From contig NC_067207.1 of assembly GCF_026262505.1 (NCBI RefSeq), positions 31,588,082 through 31,652,081 of the forward strand: a stretch of DNA of 64,000 bases. Direction: 5' to 3'. Origin of the DNA: Trichomonas vaginalis G3 (Eukaryota > Parabasalia > Trichomonadida > Trichomonadidae). Both the position numbers and the translations under genes were made by a program. Positions 22,352 through 31,928 of this stretch are shown piece after piece (position 1 is the stretch's first letter; each line of letters starts with the position of its first letter). The notes below the pieces were generated by a model. It searched no databases. It was given only the letters and a program-made list of their open reading frames with translations, and was not told where the DNA came from.

Positions 22352-24583
22352 ATTCATTCTTCGGCAAATGATTTATGGAATCAGTTTTTCAATGGATATA
22401 ATCCAAAAGATCATACAACAGATACAGTCCTTGTTGATCAAGCAGGAAATTTTCATGTTCACGAAGTTTTATTTACAAATCACAACACACAACTTATTAA
22501 ACTCATTGGTAACGACAGCAATCGACTTCTTATCTCAAACAGTGTTTTTAATTCCAATCATGGCTCTGATTCATATGGTGGCAACATTTACCAATACCAA
22601 GGTCAAACTGTTCAATATCGAATTTGCAGTATCAACATGTTCCTTAAATCAAATTATAATTACCCGCATTCATATATTTCAGCAACAGAAGATAAATCAT
22701 ATAAAAATTACTTAATTGAATCAACTATCACTGGAAGTGATGGAAATACAGGTCCAATTCGTCATGAATATGGTGAAAATATTGTTCGAAATGTAAATAT
22801 TTCTAATTCACAAGCATTATATAATTCAGTCTACTGGATTTCAGGAAATAGAGATTTAAATGCAACTATTTCATATTCAACATTTATTAAAAACAATGGT
22901 ACTCAAGCAAAATGTTTATATAATTATCGAAATGGAATTCAAATCAACCATTGCAACATTATTTCAAATGAATGTTCAATGATATCAACATATTCAAATT
23001 GAGTTATTTCTGCATTGTCAAATGTTAAACTTTTTATTACAGAATGTATTATATCAAACAACAAAGGAAAATCTCTATTTTATGCAGGTAGTGGTGCTTC
23101 AATTACAGTTTCTTCTTGTTTCATTCCATCAAATAATGATTGTTCTGAATCAGAATTAGGACTTGGAAATTTTGATATTTCAACAACTGATTCACTTAAT
23201 ATTGAAAATGCACATATATCTACAGCACTTTGTTTTGCAGATTATCCATTGTATTATTTGATGAACATTACAACAGAAAAAAACAAATACAAATTAAATG
23301 ACGACACAAGCATTATCGTAACAGTTTTATTTGATCGAAATAAAGAAGAATCATTTACCCTTGAAATTTGGATTGACAATTATTCATCAACTCAAGTTAA
23401 TAAAGGAAGTGGATCTTCAACATATGAATATTCAATCGACATCCCAAATGGATTATCAAACGGAAATCACACAATTTATTCTAAGTTTTCAGATGATAAA
23501 ACATTTGAATCTAATATAGTTTTAGTTGAATTTGAATATTTATATCCATTTACACTTGAATTATCAATTCTTGAACGAAGCCAATACAACAAAACTATTG
23601 ATAAAAGTATCAAAGTCAGTGGAAGTGGAATTTATTCAGAAGATTTTTCTATTTATTGTAGTATTGGAGATATCAATAGTACATTCGAAGGAAATCCAAT
23701 TAAGAACCCAGAAACACATACATTTGCATTTTCAGGTTATTGCTTAATTCCAGATTCTATTGTAAATGATGGTTTTTATCCAGTTAGAGTTTGGGCAACA
23801 ACAACAAATACTCAAGAAAGTACAGAACGAAAATCTCAATATTTCGACTTCTTTCGAAACTATCCAGTTCTAATTGTTTCGGATACAATGAAAGAAACAT
23901 ATTATCACAATGTTGACAATCATATTTCAGTTTCTGGATTTGTTTCTGATCTTGATTGTGATGATTTTGTCACTGTTAAATCATTTATTGAAGGATATCC
24001 AAACAATGAAACATCAAAATCAATTTCTATTCCCGATTCAAATAATCATTCATTCAACATCGATATTTCTATTCCAAACAATCTTTCACGCGGTATTCAT
24101 CATCTTATTATTGTATGTTGTGACAAAACTGATAAATGTGTTTCATTTACTAAATCATTTTCATTTGCATTCAATCCTCCATTAATTAAAATTATACAAA
24201 AACCAACATTCCCTGTTTACATCAATCGATGTCAGACTCTTGAATTCTATCTTTCAGTTTCAGACAAAGACGGAAAAAATTATATTCGAATCTTTCATAT
24301 TTTTAACAACACACTTGGCAACATTGTCAACACCAGTCTTAATGATGATTCTCCTCATGAAATTCGATATTCCATTCCTATTCCAAACGACATCAATGTT
24401 GGAAGTTGTCTTCTTAAATTTTATGGAGTTGATGAATATAGTCTTGCTTCTAAATATGAACTTATAAATGTAACATTTGAAAACTATACACAAAATGAAA
24501 TGGAAAGAAAACGAGAAAAACTAAATAAAAGACAAAACAAATTTCCTCCAATATTTACAATTCTTACGAGAAATTTGTTTTAA
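22352..24583 (+). pseudogene. Right-handed parallel beta-helix protein, copy 1, with in-frame TGA
   Basis: The frame is open from 22352 to the TAA at 24581, interrupted by TGA at 23000-23002 (SN-stop-VISALSN). The first 250 residues are short beta-helix rungs rich in N, S and I (LLISNSVF, LIESTIT, NISNSQAL), as in trichomonad polymorphic-membrane-protein-like surface proteins. The rest has repeated Ig/cadherin-like beta domains (YNKTIDKSIKVSGSG). There is no ATG before 22637 in this frame and no signal peptide. An inverted relative at 43134-45005 has the same TGA at the same codon, so the stop predates the duplication. The gene starts about 120 bp from the divergent TMEM131-like gene. Confidence 0.75.
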
Positions 24584-25327
24584 ACAACATACAATTTTTC
24601 CCCACATTATATTTATATTGAATTATATAATACTCAATATATATGAATTTTTTAAGCAATTGTTTGTTTGAATTCCAGTATGTTAATAGAGCAAATTGAT
24701 CCATAGAATTCATTTTATGTTACAAAAACAAATTATTTTACTAGAAATCATCTGTAAGATTTTAACTCGAATTTTCCGAATGACAATATATACAGCAAAC
24801 ATTCGGGATCTAATTTTAAAATATTCTAAATTATCGAATGCATAAATTTGATATGTTAATTGTGTGTAGTATTATTCATGGATAGATAAAAATATGGTAT
24901 TAGTCTTATATGATGTTTTGAAATATAATTTGTTTGTATTTCCAAAGATTAGAAATATGTTATATTCAAATAAGAAATTGAAATTAATCAGTGTTAGTAT
25001 GACAAATTATGACGAATTTTAAATAAGTTATCTCAAAATCTTCTTTCATACATTTCAAACACCAAATGCTTTTGTTTGATGAAGCATAAACTTCCGAAGC
25101 TAATTAGAAAAGTGTTCTTTGCACATTTTATAATATTATGAGAGTATTATGATATAGAAAGCATTCATCTTAATAAAACGCTTTATGAAAATCAGTTTAT
25201 TGAATATACAAGTCAGAAAAAAAAATATGAACATAAAATAATGTTTGAATGGATAATCCTTAATTTCCACTTAATTGAAAACGATGCGAAAAACCTCAAA
25301 AATTGATAATTCGTAAACAATTATTAT
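24584..25327. other. Intergenic stretch
   Basis: AT-rich DNA between two convergent beta-helix genes; no gene or repeat recognised. Confidence 0.5.
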
Positions 25328-26249
25328 TTAAGAATACAGATGAAACATTTTAAATAAATCATTCAAAGAAAGATGATTCAGAAATATACATGAAGGATTA
25401 TTTAAATAACTACAGTTTTCAATAAACTTATCAAATCGGAAAGGAATTAAATTTACAGTAGATAGAATACTTCCAGGGGATTTAGAAATTTCTGTATTAT
25501 TTTTCATGAAGCAATTGTATGCTTTTATGTTGCTATTCTGAAACAATTTATAGCATATATTTGATAAAAAAATCGAAGATTCAACTTTTCCGGTGCCTCT
25601 CGTTAGCAGTGCATCAATATCAGCACATTGATAATTTTGGACATATTGACAAAATTTCATCTCAAAGGGTCCACCCCAAAATATCCCTTGTCCAGGGCTA
25701 GAATTATTATAAATATCACAGAAAGTGAAATTTGCAGTAGAATAAGTTCCGAAGACAACGCAAAACGCATTCATCACTGCATAATTAAAAGAATTGTTTA
25801 CAGAATTCACTTCAATTTTACCAAGTTGAAACCAAATTGAGCAGTCACTATTTGCATACGTATTACTAACAGAACTTTCAATCATGATATTTCTGTTTGC
25901 GTCATTTAAACTGTTATAAAGATAGCCTCCATCATCATCTGTTGAACAATTAAAACAACAATTTTTTAAGTTAATACTTTCCCCGGAAGTTTGATAAATG
26001 CAAACGCCTTTGGTGTTGGAACTACAATTCGAAAAAGTACAAGAATTTATTAATAAATTTGAACTGCTAACAGATATAACTCCATTGTATTTTAAACCAT
26101 GGAAATAAACTTTATCTGCAAAAATATTACCTGATTTTGTCCATTTTGCATTCTCAGTAATATTCTGTGGAGTTATATCATTTCCATAGTAATGATACCA
26201 AATATCAATACCTCTGTGTATAGTGGTTAAGAATATTAAAATCAGATTT
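25328..26249 (-). pseudogene. Divergent beta-helix protein lacking a start codon
   Basis: The minus-strand frame runs from about 26249 to 25328 with no internal stop, but its first ATG is at 25883-25885, 120 codons in. The upstream part encodes the same family start seen in the other two copies: a D[ILV]W motif, a SGNIFADKVYF segment and rungs such as LLINSCTFSNCSSN. A short hydrophobic stretch (LILIFL) lies at the opening of the frame just after a TAA, so the original ATG may have mutated. Asparagine- and cysteine-rich rungs continue to the end. It is a third, more diverged member of the family in this window. A protein from the internal ATG would be a 185-residue fragment. Confidence 0.65.
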
Positions 26250-26871
26250 TACTTTTCGAAACTCTCAATAATAAATCTTAAAAATCGATAAAATTAAGGG
26301 TCCACTGTAAAAATTGAAAGTCTCTCAAAATTGAGAGGCGATTTGCAAATAATCGTTATCGTCTTTTTTCGAAAATCCACTTTTCCTAATGTTCTGATTA
26401 ATATTTTGTGAATGCAATAATGAAGTATATGTTTTTGTAAGATGGTAATATATTCTATCACTTCAAATCGGATAAAAATTGCAAAATCGGCGAGTTTTAT
26501 AAGAACATGATTTTTTCGAATTTTTTCGCTTTTGGATGCGTGTTTTGAAAAATAGATATTTTCGAATTTTGATTTTATCTTAAGAATAAGTTTTATATTA
26601 GGAATTTTTTTGACCTATTTCCAATCATTAATTCCGATGTTTTTTTTAGGAATTTATTTGAGAAGAAATTAGGAATTTCGCTTTTATGCTATTACAAACT
26701 AATATTATGATGCATGTAGTTTATATTCATTGAGGCCAATGCCGGGATATCTTGCATTAAAAAAAAATTCAAAGAATTGACAATTAGATAGCACAAATTT
26801 AATTCTCTAGACAAAGTATTATTGCTTATATATTCAAAACATTATCCTTAGTTTTGATATGTTGGCCAAAA
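26250..26871. other. Intergenic stretch with an isolated transposon-end-like motif
   Basis: TTAAGGGTCCACTGTAA at 26294-26310 is the exact reverse complement of 41672-41688 on the other side of the Maverick. CAGTGGACCC flanked by TA is the form expected for a Tc1/mariner-type terminus with a TA target. The two ends point away from each other and I find no matching inner ends, so they may be solo termini. The rest shows no gene. Confidence 0.5.
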
Positions 26872-26877
26872 ATTTTC
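26872..26877. repeat. Target-site duplication, left (ATTTTC)
   Basis: ATTTTC directly precedes the left terminus of the Maverick and recurs at 41164-41169 directly after the right terminus. A 6-bp duplication is the usual length for Maverick/Polinton insertion. Confidence 0.95.
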
Positions 26878-27096
26878 AGTAGTAGAGTATATGGGTTGTG
26901 TGACTTTTTTTGTAAACGTAAGAATTCATACAATATTGAACGATTTTGTATCATTTTTTTAACATATGAAGTAAAAAATGTATGATTCTTACGGTTTTTA
27001 TTCTTACGTTTTTGAATAAATCAAGATTTAAAAATTTTCAGAATCGTAAGACATTTACACTCAGCCCAAACATAATGAAATAAAAGATAAAAAATT
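26878..27096 (+). repeat. Left terminal inverted repeat of the Maverick
   Basis: 219 bp matching 40944-41163 in reverse complement. I saw only one T-run length difference and one A/T substitution. It contains several CTTACG / CGTAAG motifs that could be protein binding sites. Confidence 0.95.
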
Positions 27097-27150
27097 GACT
27101 TCTTACGTAAAATTAAAACTAAGTTAAATTTATTTTTTATTTTATAATAA

Positions 27151-28299
27151 ATGAGTATAACAACTAATTCATTGAAATCTTTAAAGTTCACTAATTCAGA
27201 ATTAGAAAATATTTTAGAAATTTTTGGAGACGGTTCTTATCCAACATATATGCAGAATGTGAAAGAGTTTTCCAGATTGTTGAATGAATTTAAATATAAC
27301 GGACCAATTACTAAAAAGGCTATAATGAGATATTTATATCCCAAAAAAGTTGAAAAACAGGAGAATATTCCTCTTTATGGTCCAAAGGACCTGGGCTCAG
27401 AGAGCCTTGAAACACCTCCTGAATATTTTGAAGAAAAAATTAAACAAGATGAATATTATAACGATGAGATTGAGAAATTGGAAAAAATAAGAGATGAAAT
27501 AGATGAAAAAATTAAGGAATTAAGAGAAGTTGAAAAATATAATGAGAATGAAGTAGAGGGTTTAATGAATATCCCAGCTTCAGAATCAGAAGTTCAAAAA
27601 TCACATGAGGAAAGATATAAAAATTACTTTTTGGAATCTACTAAAAATTTATTAGATGGCGAAATAGATGAAACACTTTCAGAAGAAGGCACAAAATTTA
27701 TTCATAAACATAAGTTACAATTTATTGACGATGGAGATTATCCATGTATATTACTTTCACCTCCTCTTGATTCTGAAAAATTCAAAAAAGCACTGAAAAA
27801 TGTAACATATGCAACAAATACGATTAAGAAAGAAGATCATGATATTTACACAAATTATTATTTAAATAAATGCACAGGTGTTGATAAAGTTTTTGATTTA
27901 TTAGATAAAATATCAAAAGAAACCATTGGAACATATAAAATTTTATGTGATTGTGGTTTCATTGTTGAAGATACTAATAATGTTTCATATGAAAGAACAG
28001 CACCGAAGGAAGATGAAGTGGAAAGGTCTATACCATTCGTTATTAAGCACATAAAAGATATGAAAACTTATAAACATTATATTTATTCATTTATTTCAGA
28101 AAAAATGGAAGCAACCCATAAAACATCTTCTCATCATTTTATAGCTATTCATACATTCCTTTTCAAAGTTGTGAAATTAAATAAGACAGGAATTAGATTT
28201 AATGTATCAGGGTACGCATTCTTGAGTAAATTAAAATGTATTCGTCACGTCGCAGATGATAAAAATTTATGTGTTCTTAATTCATTTTATGGGCTTTAG
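27151..28299 (+). CDS. Maverick orphan protein, 382 residues
   Basis: First gene inside the left terminal repeat, with ATG at 27151 directly after an ATTTTTTATTTT stretch like that before other genes of the element. Residues 100-140 form a charged coiled coil (EKLEKIRDEIDEKIKELREVEKY). The C-terminal third is mixed alpha/beta with a few cysteines (CDCGF) and histidines. I do not recognise a domain. The position next to the polymerase suggests a replication-linked role, perhaps a terminal-protein candidate, but that is only inference from position. The reading frame is intact while other genes of the element have decayed. Confidence 0.7.
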   Translation: MSITTNSLKSLKFTNSELENILEIFGDGSYPTYMQNVKEFSRLLNEFKYNGPITKKAIMRYLYPKKVEKQENIPLYGPKDLGSESLETPPEYFEEKIKQDEYYNDEIEKLEKIRDEIDEKIKELREVEKYNENEVEGLMNIPASESEVQKSHEERYKNYFLESTKNLLDGEIDETLSEEGTKFIHKHKLQFIDDGDYPCILLSPPLDSEKFKKALKNVTYATNTIKKEDHDIYTNYYLNKCTGVDKVFDLLDKISKETIGTYKILCDCGFIVEDTNNVSYERTAPKEDEVERSIPFVIKHIKDMKTYKHYIYSFISEKMEATHKTSSHHFIAIHTFLFKVVKLNKTGIRFNVSGYAFLSKLKCIRHVADDKNLCVLNSFYGL

Positions 28300-28370
28300 C
28301 CCTGGACTCTCTGAGTCTCGGACTTTAAAAAAATAAACTTTATTTTTATTTAATTTTTATTCTTACATAA

Positions 28371-31300
28371 ATGAACAAAAATGGAACAGCTAAAATGAAT
28401 GATAATCAAATAAGAGCCGAAGGTAGAAGGTTATTTAAACGCTTCTATAACATTCCTGATGGTGTTAATCCTAAAACTCGTAGAAGCTATTTAAATGAAG
28501 CAATAGATGCATATGAAGGGTTTGACATTTCATCAGAAAGTGAGAGATTAGCGAGAATGTTAAATGTTAATATTGATTTCTATTATTGTGATCCTCAACC
28601 AGAAGACGTAGACATTAACAAGGTAGACTTTCCATTAGTGGATTCAATAATGATAGATCCAGAATTTGAAACAATAAATATTTTATTAACACAGAGTCCA
28701 TGTGGAAACCTTCACGCTGACAGAATTACAGACGTTGAAGCACTCACCGGCTATAGAGTTTGTCCATATTGTAAAGAAGAAGTTTATTCTATCCGTGATG
28801 ATCCAGAAAGGAAAAACCAAAGAAGATTTTTAAAACATTGTGAGAAATGTAAAGAAAATAATGGAAGATTAATTCAAGACGCTCAATTGCAAAACACACA
28901 ACAACCATATGCACCACATATTACGAAACAGAAGATATATCAATGGCTATTAGCACATAATTTGCAGGAATATTATAAACCAACAAGATATTATATTACT
29001 TTTGACTTCGAAACATTAGAGACTAAAGAAGAATTACAACTTTCTGAGTGTGCAACTTTGAACGCTTACTTAAAACCATTCATGGTATCATCAACTGTCA
29101 AAATAAAGCCGCAAAGCGGCGAGGTCGTAGACCGTGATAAAACATTTACGAGGAATTTTTGCTTAACATCAAGTGATTCGTTCATCTCTGATTGGATTGA
29201 ATTTTTATTTTCAACCTGTTCATTAGTTGCTAAATCAAATATTGAACAATATGAAGAATTAATGAATACATTAAATGAGAAACAAAAGGAAGCAATGAAA
29301 GAGCTTTTAGATGAAGAATTTAATAAAGTGAATATCATTGGTTTTAATTCGGGAAAGTTTGATTTAAATTTAATTCTTCGTGATTTAAATACTGCAAAAT
29401 GGAAGATAAAATCAATGCTGGGTTCTTCTTCTCAATTTAAGCAAATCATTGTAAAGAAAACAAACGTTCCATATGAATTGAGATTTATTGACATCAGAAA
29501 TTATATAGCGGGTGGGACATTAGACCAATTCACTCAAGATTTCGGAAACAATAAATCACGTGTTAAATCCTTTTTCCCTTATCAATTCATCACATGGGAA
29601 AATTACGAAGAAGAATTATATAAAAAGGAACCATTCACTCAAGATTCATTTTATTCAGCATTAACACAAGAAACTATATCGGATAGTGATTATCAAATAT
29701 ATCTTAATGATGCTAAAAACTTTAAGAATAGATTAGAATATTTTATTCATTATTGCAATAAAGATGTTGAAATTATGATTGACCCAATTGATAAAATTAT
29801 CGAAGAAACATTTGTTTATAAAATTGACATGCTTCATAATCTTTCTTTATCATCGAATGCATCAATGATTCGTTACGCGTTAGCATATAAGAACTTCAAT
29901 CCTAACGAAACATATCCAGAAGAAGAAAATGTGGAATCAAGTTTTGAATTAACGAAAAAGTATTGGAAATATAAAATTGAATCATATAAGAAACAAGATG
30001 AAAAGGCGAAAAGAGAAACCAAAAACAATGTTTCAATGGATGACTATCAATACTATTACGATTTAATCCTTTCATCTAAATGCAAAATGTGTGGTAAAGC
30101 GTTTACATATGCAAATAAACCAACATTGGATAGAATCGATAATGAAAAACCACATACCAAAGAAAATTGTCAGTTAATGTGTTGTTATTGCAATGTCGTA
30201 AAATCAAATAAAGATGAAGATGTTCAACGTTTAAGAATCAATTTAAGAAATTATGCATTAAAAAATAATTTACCAATGACTTTAGATTCAGTTGAAGCTT
30301 ATCACATTCTCCGTAATGGAATTACTGGTGGTTTATCAAATGTTCAACATCGTGTTAATCTTAAAGGAATCACGCACATTAATAAACTTTCATATAGTCC
30401 AGAAACTAAAACTGTATCAAATGATAACACCACAAACATTATGACTCATTTCGTTGGTGTTGACTTTAATTCATTATATCCTTCATCATTTTCATCTAAT
30501 CCTCATGATTTCATTCAATATACTGACCATAAAATGTATATGCCGGGAAGATTGAATGGTGTTATCATTTGTGATACAGCAACAAAGAAAGCAAAAGCAC
30601 TGGGAATAATTAAGAAGAAAAATACTTTATTCGTGGCTGAAGTAAAGGGTCACATTGATGAAAAATACATTAATGATTACATAAACTTTTTACCGATAAT
30701 AAGAAACTTAGATATTATCACAGATGAAAAAACAATTGGCAGTTTTATGTATAATTACATGAAATCAAACAATCTACCAGTTGACCAGAAACAGAGAAAA
30801 TTAACTCAGTTAGCATCAACACACAACCAATATCAACCATTTTCTTCTTATTATCTTTGGTATCTAATAGACAGATTTCATTTTATCATTGATGATATTC
30901 AATCAATTTTAACATTTACTAAAAACACTTGTTTTAATGAATTTGCGAACGAATTTATGAACGAAAGACAAAAGGCTGAATTAGAAGGAAATAAAGGAAA
31001 AAGTTTATTTTGCAAGATTTCACTTAATGGATCATATGGTTACGATGCAATGAATACACAAAATTACGCAAAGACTAAAATAATGAATGCACAGAAGTCA
31101 CGCGTTGCATGTATGTCAAATAAGTTTAAAAACATAAGAGAAATAGGAGAGGATACGTATCAAGTGATGCTTAAAGATAGATTTTATAGATGTGATACAT
31201 GTTTACAAGAGGCATTCTTCACTTTAGATAATGCTAAATACTGGTATTTAGTTTTCATTTATGATTTTATGTATAAATGCATGGATGTTAATCGTTTTCA

Positions 31301-31841
31301 TTTCATTGAAGGTGATACTGATTCATCTTATTGGGCAATCGCTGGCGACCCAAATCTTCCTAACACTCAAGCATTTCAAGCAATTGTTACCGATAAACAA
31401 TTTTATGATAAAAACATTTTCAAATTCGCACCATTTGATTTCTTCTGTTTTGATGAGAAATTTAAACCTAAATTAAAGAATAAAGCTGAAGAAAAAGCAC
31501 ATGAGAAAAAATTATTGGGTTTAGCAATTGAGAAACAAGGTGATAACATGGTTGCTTTATGCCCTAAGTGTTATACATCATTCAATGGTTCAATTGATGG
31601 AAGTGATTTTAAAAAGATTGCACAAAAAATGAAAGGTGTTAGTTTAAGACAAAATAAGCAATTAACACCTAAAAATTATTTGGATATAATAAATGATAAA
31701 TTAATATTTGATGGTCAGAATATTAATTTACAACTTAAAAATGGGTCAATGACTCGCTTAACAATTGGTAAGACTGCATTAACAGGAGCACACACTAAGG
31801 CTGTATGTTGTGAAAATGGATGTTGTATGCCATTTATTTAA
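28371..31841 (+). CDS. polB: Protein-primed type-B DNA polymerase with embedded HNH-like module
   Basis: 1156 residues, intact. A zinc-finger-like CxxC...CxxC lies near residues 130-160. The 3'-5' exonuclease motifs are FDFET (about 211), GFNSGKFDLN (about 323) and YCNKDVE (about 461). Polymerase motifs are DFNSLYPS (about 698), KISLNGSYG (about 881) and GDTDSSYW (about 980). This is the family-B enzyme of protein-primed elements such as Mavericks and adenoviruses; it would replicate the linear element from a terminal protein. Between exonuclease and polymerase, at about 565-625, is CKMCGKAF...LDRIDN...HTKENCQLMCCYCN, which has the layout of an HNH endonuclease or a related zinc fold. The gene is 72 bp after the orphan gene, on the same strand. 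Confidence 0.95.
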   Translation: MNKNGTAKMNDNQIRAEGRRLFKRFYNIPDGVNPKTRRSYLNEAIDAYEGFDISSESERLARMLNVNIDFYYCDPQPEDVDINKVDFPLVDSIMIDPEFETINILLTQSPCGNLHADRITDVEALTGYRVCPYCKEEVYSIRDDPERKNQRRFLKHCEKCKENNGRLIQDAQLQNTQQPYAPHITKQKIYQWLLAHNLQEYYKPTRYYITFDFETLETKEELQLSECATLNAYLKPFMVSSTVKIKPQSGEVVDRDKTFTRNFCLTSSDSFISDWIEFLFSTCSLVAKSNIEQYEELMNTLNEKQKEAMKELLDEEFNKVNIIGFNSGKFDLNLILRDLNTAKWKIKSMLGSSSQFKQIIVKKTNVPYELRFIDIRNYIAGGTLDQFTQDFGNNKSRVKSFFPYQFITWENYEEELYKKEPFTQDSFYSALTQETISDSDYQIYLNDAKNFKNRLEYFIHYCNKDVEIMIDPIDKIIEETFVYKIDMLHNLSLSSNASMIRYALAYKNFNPNETYPEEENVESSFELTKKYWKYKIESYKKQDEKAKRETKNNVSMDDYQYYYDLILSSKCKMCGKAFTYANKPTLDRIDNEKPHTKENCQLMCCYCNVVKSNKDEDVQRLRINLRNYALKNNLPMTLDSVEAYHILRNGITGGLSNVQHRVNLKGITHINKLSYSPETKTVSNDNTTNIMTHFVGVDFNSLYPSSFSSNPHDFIQYTDHKMYMPGRLNGVIICDTATKKAKALGIIKKKNTLFVAEVKGHIDEKYINDYINFLPIIRNLDIITDEKTIGSFMYNYMKSNNLPVDQKQRKLTQLASTHNQYQPFSSYYLWYLIDRFHFIIDDIQSILTFTKNTCFNEFANEFMNERQKAELEGNKGKSLFCKISLNGSYGYDAMNTQNYAKTKIMNAQKSRVACMSNKFKNIREIGEDTYQVMLKDRFYRCDTCLQEAFFTLDNAKYWYLVFIYDFMYKCMDVNRFHFIEGDTDSSYWAIAGDPNLPNTQAFQAIVTDKQFYDKNIFKFAPFDFFCFDEKFKPKLKNKAEEKAHEKKLLGLAIEKQGDNMVALCPKCYTSFNGSIDGSDFKKIAQKMKGVSLRQNKQLTPKNYLDIINDKLIFDGQNINLQLKNGSMTRLTIGKTALTGAHTKAVCCENGCCMPFI

Positions 31842-31867
31842 TACAATTTATTTTTTATTTTTAATGA

Positions 31868-31903
31868 AATGCCACAGAAGAGACAAAGAGGCGGGCACCC
31901 TTA
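31868..31903 (+). pseudogene. Short remnant reading frame MPQKRQRGGHP
   Basis: An ATG after a TTTTTATTTTTA stretch opens an 11-codon frame between the polymerase and integrase genes. The basic, glycine-rich peptide looks like the start of a small virion or nucleic-acid-binding protein that has been truncated. The spacer is moderately GC-rich here. Evidence is limited to position, composition and the upstream motif, so this is tentative. Confidence 0.3.
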
Positions 31904-31928
31904 AAACATTGATTTTATTTTTATATAA

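Noticed and set aside
22341-22715. 124-residue plus-strand protein at the start of the beta-helix locus
   Set aside because: It is the wrong frame; the beta-helix sequence lies in the adjacent frame over the same bases and is conserved in the inverted copy.
24260-24493. Minus-strand ORF opposite beta-helix copy 1
   Set aside because: Antisense to a recognised family with no support of its own.
183-24583. Reassigned stop codon (TGA or TAA read as an amino acid)
   Set aside because: Both TGA and TAA occur as breaks, only once or twice per gene, and the same triplets end intact genes.
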